Origin: Chloroflexota bacterium
GTDB taxonomy: Bacteria; Chloroflexota; Dehalococcoidia; Lucifugimonadales; UBA3495
Assembly (NCBI GenBank): GCA_022562335.1
Contig: JADFPM010000098.1
Span: forward strand, 1-9,164
Length of the DNA stretch: 9,164 bases
Direction: 5' to 3'
A program made the translations under genes and the position numbers. A model generated the notes under the pieces. The model was not told the origin of the DNA. It did no database searches and was given only the letters and a program-made list of their open reading frames with translations. Position 1 is the first letter of the stretch. Each line of letters starts with the position of its first letter. This document shows positions 5,258 to 9,164 of the stretch, in pieces.

Positions 5258-7600
5258 GTGAGCTACGTAGGGCAGCCACTGAAAAGGTTTGAAGACCCCA
5301 GGCTCATCACCGGCCAAGGATCTTTTGTCGACGATATAAAGCTGCCGGGAATGCTCCACGCCTGTGTGCTGCGAAGTCCCCACGCCCACGCTCGCATCAG
5401 GTCCATTGACGTTTCAGCGGCCCGCGCCCTTCCCGGGGTGGCGGCCGTGCTCACGGCAGATGACGTTCAAGGGATCATCAAGGACATTCCAAACAGGAAC
5501 ATGTCGGGTGAGTTGCAGGCGGTTGAGCTGAATGCGCCTGAACAACCGGTCCTGGCCAGGGGCAAAGTGGTTTACGCCGGGCAGCCCGTGGCGATCGTAG
5601 CTGCTCGTGACCACTCCCTGGCCCTGGACGCCATGGAACTCATCCAGGTGGACTACGAACCGTTGAAGCCGATCGTTGACGCTCTGGAGGCCGCTGCCGA
5701 GGGCTCGGTCCCGATCCACGAGGAATTGGGCTCCAACATCGTGTTGCGGATACACCATGACCGGCAGGGCAAAGACCTGGACGCCGCGTTTGCCCAGGCC
5801 GACCGCGTCGTCCGGCAGCAGTACTACGTGCAGCGCCTGGCGCCCGTGCCCATGGAAACCAGGGGTTTGGTTGCCGATTACCAACCTCAGGAGGACCTGC
5901 TGACGGTGTGGGCCTCCACCCAAAGGGCCCACGGACTCAAGACGGCGCTGGCATCGCTGCTTGACCGGGCTGAGGATGGGATACGGGTGGTGGCTCCCGA
6001 CGTGGGAGGAAGTTTCGGCGAAAAAGGCGGCACTTTCGCCGAATACCCGTTGGTGGCTCACCTTTCCCTTTCTCTGGGACAGCCTGTCAAGTGGGTGGCT
6101 GACCGGCAAGAAAATATGCTGGGCTTCCACGGCAGGGGCCACAACGTAGACATCGAAGCGGCCGTGAAGAACGATGGGACCATCACGGGAATACGCCTGA
6201 AGATCGTAAGCGACAGTGGGGCGTATTTTGTGAACTCCACACCATCGCCGCCCTACCGCGCCAGCCACCGCATCATCGGGCCCTACCTGACCCCCACGGC
6301 AAGGGTCGAAGTTTTGGGCGTGGCCACCAACAAACCTCCCACCGGGGCCTACCGGGGCGCCGGCGGACCCGAGTCCGCTTTTTGCATGGAGCGCACGGTA
6401 GACCTGATCGCCAGGGAGCTAGACCTGGACCCGGCGGAAGTTAGAAGGAGAAATCTCATTCCCCCGGAAGCATTTCCCTACCTGACTCCCACCGGCCTTA
6501 CCTATGACTCGGGCAATTATGAGAAGGTGCTGGACCGGGCGTTGGAGATGGCGGACTACCAGGGTTGGCGGGAGAAGGCCCGCCGGTCAAGAGATTCCGA
6601 TGGGCCATTGATCGGAGTGGGGTTGGCGACCGTGATAAAAATGTCCGGAGGCTCTGGGGAGTCACGCACCGAAGAGGCATTGATCAAAATAGACTCTTTG
6701 GGTCAAACCACTGCTTTCACCGGTATATCGCCCCACGGGCAGGGATCGGAGACATCCTTCTCACAGATAGTGGCTGATGAGATAGGGGTCCATCCCTCAG
6801 ACGTGCGGGTGCTCCATGGAGACACTGCTACGATTCCCGAAGGTGGAGGGACGGGGTCGACCCGGGGCACCGTCGTTGGTGGTCCGGCTATGTATCTGGC
6901 GTCCCAGGAAGCCCGCCGGAAGTTATCTAAGATAGCGGCACACCTGATGGATTGCTCCCCGGAGGATGTGACATTCCTTGCCGGCCGCGTTACCAACCAA
7001 CGCAACCCCGGGCAGGAATTAAACTTCGCCCAGGTGGCCTCGGCTGCTTACAACGAAGAGCTGTTGCCCCCGGGGATGGAGGCAGGACTGGAGTTCAAAG
7101 GAAGCTTTACCCTTGGCGCTCCGTACCAAAGTCCCCATGCCTTCGGGGCCCACGTGGTGGTGGTTGAGGTGGACCAGGATAATGGAGCGGTCAAGATCCT
7201 CAAGTACGTGGCCGTGCACGATTGCGGCCGCATCATCAACCCCATGCTGGTCGAGGGACAGGTGCACGGCGCCATCGCCCAGGGAATAGGGCAGGCCCTG
7301 CTGGAGAGTATGGTTTATAGCTCCGACGGCCAGCCTTTATCCGGCAGCCTGCTGGACTATGCCTTGCCCCGCGCCACGGATATACCCAACCTGGAAACGG
7401 ATACTTTTGAGACTCCCTCCCCCTTGAACCCCCTGGGCATAAAGGGGGTGGGGGAGCTGCCCACGGTAGCCGCTCCCGTGGCGGTGGCCAACGCAGTGAT
7501 GGATGCCCTGTCCGCCAAGGGAGTACGTCACATCGACACCCCTCTCACCCCGGAAAGGATATGGAACGCCCTTCATGGTCAGGGATCGGCGAAGCTCTAG
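5258..7600 (+). CDS. Xanthine dehydrogenase/CO dehydrogenase-family molybdopterin-binding (large) subunit
   Basis: The 780 residues fit the molybdenum subunit of the xanthine oxidase family (CoxL/XdhA-like), a cytosolic hydroxylase component that binds molybdopterin cytosine dinucleotide. The N-terminal hammerhead domain (about 1-125) starts with VGQPLKRFEDPRLITGQG. Cofactor segments follow: GGSFGEKGG (250-258), AYRGAGGPE (364-372), GQG (494-496), GSTRGT near 533-538 and the catalytic Glu in GVGE (E733). The AYRGAG loop places it with the form II/xanthine-dehydrogenase-like group, not form I CO dehydrogenase, which has AYRCSFR; the usual final Arg of AYRGAGR is Gly here. Such enzymes normally need a 2Fe-2S small subunit and a FAD medium subunit. 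Neither gene is adjacent, so partners must lie elsewhere. The substrate is unknown (aldehyde, heterocycle or CO-like). The gene converges on the amidohydrolase. Confidence 0.9.
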   Translation: MSYVGQPLKRFEDPRLITGQGSFVDDIKLPGMLHACVLRSPHAHARIRSIDVSAARALPGVAAVLTADDVQGIIKDIPNRNMSGELQAVELNAPEQPVLARGKVVYAGQPVAIVAARDHSLALDAMELIQVDYEPLKPIVDALEAAAEGSVPIHEELGSNIVLRIHHDRQGKDLDAAFAQADRVVRQQYYVQRLAPVPMETRGLVADYQPQEDLLTVWASTQRAHGLKTALASLLDRAEDGIRVVAPDVGGSFGEKGGTFAEYPLVAHLSLSLGQPVKWVADRQENMLGFHGRGHNVDIEAAVKNDGTITGIRLKIVSDSGAYFVNSTPSPPYRASHRIIGPYLTPTARVEVLGVATNKPPTGAYRGAGGPESAFCMERTVDLIARELDLDPAEVRRRNLIPPEAFPYLTPTGLTYDSGNYEKVLDRALEMADYQGWREKARRSRDSDGPLIGVGLATVIKMSGGSGESRTEEALIKIDSLGQTTAFTGISPHGQGSETSFSQIVADEIGVHPSDVRVLHGDTATIPEGGGTGSTRGTVVGGPAMYLASQEARRKLSKIAAHLMDCSPEDVTFLAGRVTNQRNPGQELNFAQVASAAYNEELLPPGMEAGLEFKGSFTLGAPYQSPHAFGAHVVVVEVDQDNGAVKILKYVAVHDCGRIINPMLVEGQVHGAIAQGIGQALLESMVYSSDGQPLSGSLLDYALPRATDIPNLETDTFETPSPLNPLGIKGVGELPTVAAPVAVANAVMDALSAKGVRHIDTPLTPERIWNALHGQGSAKL

Positions 7601-7734
7601 TTTTGGTATCCCAGGTCCGCCTGAGGTTTATCGCCAGCCTGACGCGGGTCTTCGACGCGCCTGTTTTAATAACCATCCAACGGGCTCTGACGCGCATACC
7701 AGCGTCGTGTATCCAGATGGACCGGTCCTAGGCG
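7601..7734. other. Convergent gap between molybdenum subunit and amidohydrolase genes
   Basis: Two genes end facing each other here. Only weak inverted repeats are visible: CAGG/CCTG (7612-7623, loop TCCG, then a short T run) and GACGC/GCGTC (7689-7706, 8-nt loop). A perfect 10-bp palindrome GGACCGGTCC sits at 7719-7728 next to CCTAGG. None is a convincing intrinsic terminator. Confidence 0.35.
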
Positions 7735-8760
7735 TTAGGGGTCTATCCGGTACACACGAACCGCCGTGTCATGGAACATGGCGGCGCGTTCGGTGGCCGA
7801 GTAACCCTTGGACAGCCGTTTGAAGGCGTTGTACATCACGTTGTAGGAGAACGAGACCTTGTCGGGCGGGAAGTTGCTTTCGAACATGCACCGGTCCGGG
7901 CCGAACTGCTCGATGCAATAGTCCTTGAAGGGCGCCATGTCCCGGGCCAGCTCTTCCGAGCCGATGGGTATCTCTCGAGTGTGCCAGTCGAACCCATTGC
8001 GGGGCATTCCCATGCCGCCCAGTTTCACGACTACGTTGGGACACGCCGCCACCGCTGTAATCCCGCTGCGCCAGTTTGCCAGCACCTCGTCGTCCCGGTT
8101 GGCGTAGGGGCCGGTACGCAAGGGTCCCCCGATGTGGTTCAAAATGATGGTCAGGCCGGGGACTGCCTTGGCGAAATCCGCCAGTTCGGCCAACTGGGGA
8201 TGGTTCAGCCAAGCTTCCAATGTCAGTCCCATCCGCGCCAACACCCGCGCGCCAGCCCGGAAGTTTTCGCTGGCCAACTGGTTCTGCGCCTGGTGAGCGG
8301 AGGTGTTCTCGATCTCCGGGTGCGGGTCCCAGGTGACAGAATGGCGGATACCGCGAAACCGGTTGGGGCTGGCCGCCTGCAACGCATTCAGCACCGGCTC
8401 CACCGCATCGCCCAGGTTCAGGTTGGCATGGCCTATGATCGCTGCCGCCGCGCGGCCCGGACCGTACACTCCACTGGCGCTGGCCGCGGCAAGCCCTTGG
8501 ACGAACTCGACCTCACCGACGGGGCGCAGCTCTTCGGGTCCGTCGGTGCGGTACATCGCCCGTGCCTCGACAAACACGGTGGAGCGGACGTTATGGCCGC
8601 TGTGTATGTCGGCGTTCAGTTCGTGAAGCAGATATCTTTGGTGGGGGACTCTCACGTGCCGCATGTCCCAAAAATGGTGATGCGGGTCGCAAATGGGCAT
8701 CTCCGGCTCCAGGGTGTCTTCCGGGGTTAAAGCCAGCCAGTCGTTGCCTCCGTATGGCAT
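7735..8760 (-). CDS. Amidohydrolase family (Amidohydro_2) metal-dependent hydrolase
   Basis: This is a 341-residue soluble TIM-barrel hydrolase of the PF04909 type, the group containing lactonases, 2-pyrone-4,6-dicarboxylate hydrolase and related decarboxylases. The metal-binding H-x-H is at H27/H29 in CDPHHHFWD near the N terminus. Further conserved points are WLNHPQL (184-190), LNHIGGP (207-213) and FESNFPPDK (293-301) close to the C terminus. Many relatives have S-D-W-P in the last motif; here the Asp is Asn296, as in a subgroup carrying FESNFP. Substrate is unknown, perhaps a lactone or cyclic amide. ATG 8760 follows AAGGAGG (8774-8768) with 7 nt spacing. It lies downstream of the cyclase gene on the same strand, 174 bp away, and converges with the molybdenum subunit gene. 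Confidence 0.88.
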   Translation of the reverse strand: MPYGGNDWLALTPEDTLEPEMPICDPHHHFWDMRHVRVPHQRYLLHELNADIHSGHNVRSTVFVEARAMYRTDGPEELRPVGEVEFVQGLAAASASGVYGPGRAAAAIIGHANLNLGDAVEPVLNALQAASPNRFRGIRHSVTWDPHPEIENTSAHQAQNQLASENFRAGARVLARMGLTLEAWLNHPQLAELADFAKAVPGLTIILNHIGGPLRTGPYANRDDEVLANWRSGITAVAACPNVVVKLGGMGMPRNGFDWHTREIPIGSEELARDMAPFKDYCIEQFGPDRCMFESNFPPDKVSFSYNVMYNAFKRLSKGYSATERAAMFHDTAVRVYRIDP

Positions 8761-8813
8761 GTTGGCGCCTCCTTATAGTCTTGAACGGCCTTAATTCACG
8801 GCCAAAATCATCA

Positions 8814-8844
8814 CATCACCGCGCCTCTGAAGTGCGGCGTGATG
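8814..8844 (-). terminator. Imperfect hairpin, possible terminator of the cyclase gene
   Basis: CATCAC (8814-8819) and GTGATG (8839-8844) pair perfectly, with an additional CGC/GCG inner stem interrupted by an internal loop and about nine unpaired bases at the tip. On the minus strand the hairpin is followed after several bases by ATTTT. It lies between the cyclase stop and the amidohydrolase start. Stem interruption and the weak T tract keep confidence low. Confidence 0.3.
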
Positions 8845-8846
8845 TC

Positions 8847-8858
8847 TCTAAATTTAGA
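8847..8858. repeat. 12-bp perfect palindrome, possible operator
   Basis: TCTAAATTTAGA is its own reverse complement and stands out as AT-rich in a GC-rich genome. It lies 87-98 bp upstream of the amidohydrolase start and downstream of the cyclase stop. A dimeric regulator could bind such a site, but no second copy was noticed. Confidence 0.3.
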
Positions 8859-8934
8859 TTCGGATTTCCTAAGCCCCACGTGGCTGAATCAAGTTTGTGG
8901 CTGGACAGCGGTCGAGCAAGTTGTGGTGCGTGGG

Positions 8935-9164
8935 TTATCGCCACTCCACCGGGTACACCCGGTGAGGGCCGGGCAAACCTTTAAGTTCTACTTCCCGTTC
9001 TTCCCCAAAGGTCAGGTCCCCGGCGCTCTCGACCAATTCCTTCAGCAGCGACGACACCAGGATCTGCCCGCCGTGGGCCTGATCGGCGATGCGGGAGGCC
9101 AGGATCACGTTCCGGCCGAAGAAGTCGCCGGCGTCCTTGATGGCCTCCCCGGTGTGGAGCCCCA
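8935..9164 (-). CDS. Class III adenylate/guanylate cyclase domain protein, C-terminal fragment
   Basis: Only the last 75 codons are in the window; the 5' part lies beyond the right edge. The translation begins GLHTGE, continues DFFGRNVILASRIADQA, then GGQILVSS and ends ...GLPGPHRVYPVEWR before TAA at 8937-8935. This is the C-terminal part of a class III nucleotide cyclase catalytic domain: G-x-H-x-G-E, D-x-F-G, the A-S-R with the transition-state Arg, and the L-K-G-L strand near the end. The domain ends the protein, as in many bacterial proteins with cyclase domains at the C terminus, or in cyclase-ATPase fusions where it would be a different arrangement. The Asn usually found four residues before the Arg (V-N-x-A-x-R) is Ile here, so activity is uncertain. 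It was too close to the edge to show an ATG-started frame. Confidence 0.82.
   Translation of the reverse strand, partial: GLHTGEAIKDAGDFFGRNVILASRIADQAHGGQILVSSLLKELVESAGDLTFGEEREVELKGLPGPHRVYPVEWR

Noticed and set aside
5414..6268. 284-aa minus-strand frame opposite the molybdenum subunit gene
   Set aside because: Antisense shadow; the plus strand encodes the full conserved protein.
7719..7728. Perfect palindrome GGACCGGTCC near the amidohydrolase stop
   Set aside because: It has no loop and no T tract, so it is a poor terminator; it may be only a chance restriction-site-like palindrome.
7771..8730. 319-aa plus-strand frame opposite the amidohydrolase
   Set aside because: Antisense shadow; no recognisable motifs, whereas the minus strand has intact H-x-H and FESNFP motifs.

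Overview
The window is GC-rich, about nine kilobases of bacterial chromosome carrying eight protein genes, one of them cut by the right edge. Gene starts follow strong Shine-Dalgarno sites, GTG and TTG starts occur, and TAA, TAG and TGA all serve as ordinary stops. The mix of an acetolactate-synthase-like ThDP enzyme, a crotonase-fold protein, a CoxL/XdhA-type molybdenum subunit, an Amidohydro_2 hydrolase and a class III cyclase would fit a metabolically broad Chloroflexota/Dehalococcoidia-like (for example SAR202-like) environmental bacterium. That placement is an inference from gene content, not from a marker gene. No insertion sequence, phage gene, CRISPR array, tRNA or rRNA was recognised.

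The most notable object is at the left end. What looks at first like two short ORFs (164-433 and 629-862) is one reading frame, 164-862, interrupted by two in-frame TGA codons and otherwise open. The conceptual 232-residue protein is a MerB (organomercurial/alkylmercury lyase) homologue with the family's N-terminal winged-helix part. The two TGAs fall at residues 90 and 153, exactly where MerB has its two catalytic cysteines (C96 and C159 of plasmid R831b MerB). The spacing is the same 63 residues, and an Asp lies at +3 as in MerB D99. Each TGA is followed at 17-19 nt by a small hairpin whose loop begins GG or AG (GGUCU; AGUC), as expected for bacterial SECIS elements. The simplest reading is a selenoprotein with selenocysteine at both catalytic positions.

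Next, 859-2926 holds two minus-strand genes: a DUF971/GBBH-like N-domain protein with two C-x-C-x2-C motifs and an apparently leaderless promoter, and a ThDP-dependent enzyme of the acetolactate synthase/sulfoacetaldehyde acetyltransferase superfamily. A 312-bp divergent region (2927-3238) separates the latter from a plus-strand run: a crotonase-superfamily protein that lacks both hydratase glutamates, an EamA-type transporter, and a lone molybdopterin-binding large subunit of the xanthine dehydrogenase/CO dehydrogenase family. Gaps of 152 and 187 bp, the second with a possible terminator, argue against one tight operon.

The right end holds a minus-strand metal-dependent amidohydrolase convergent with the molybdenum subunit gene, and the last 75 codons of a class III adenylate/guanylate cyclase domain protein. 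The ThDP enzyme, crotonase, molybdenum hydroxylase subunit and amidohydrolase could all act on organic acids or their CoA esters, but nothing in the window ties them into one pathway. No mer operon genes and no selA, selB, selC or selD are in the window.
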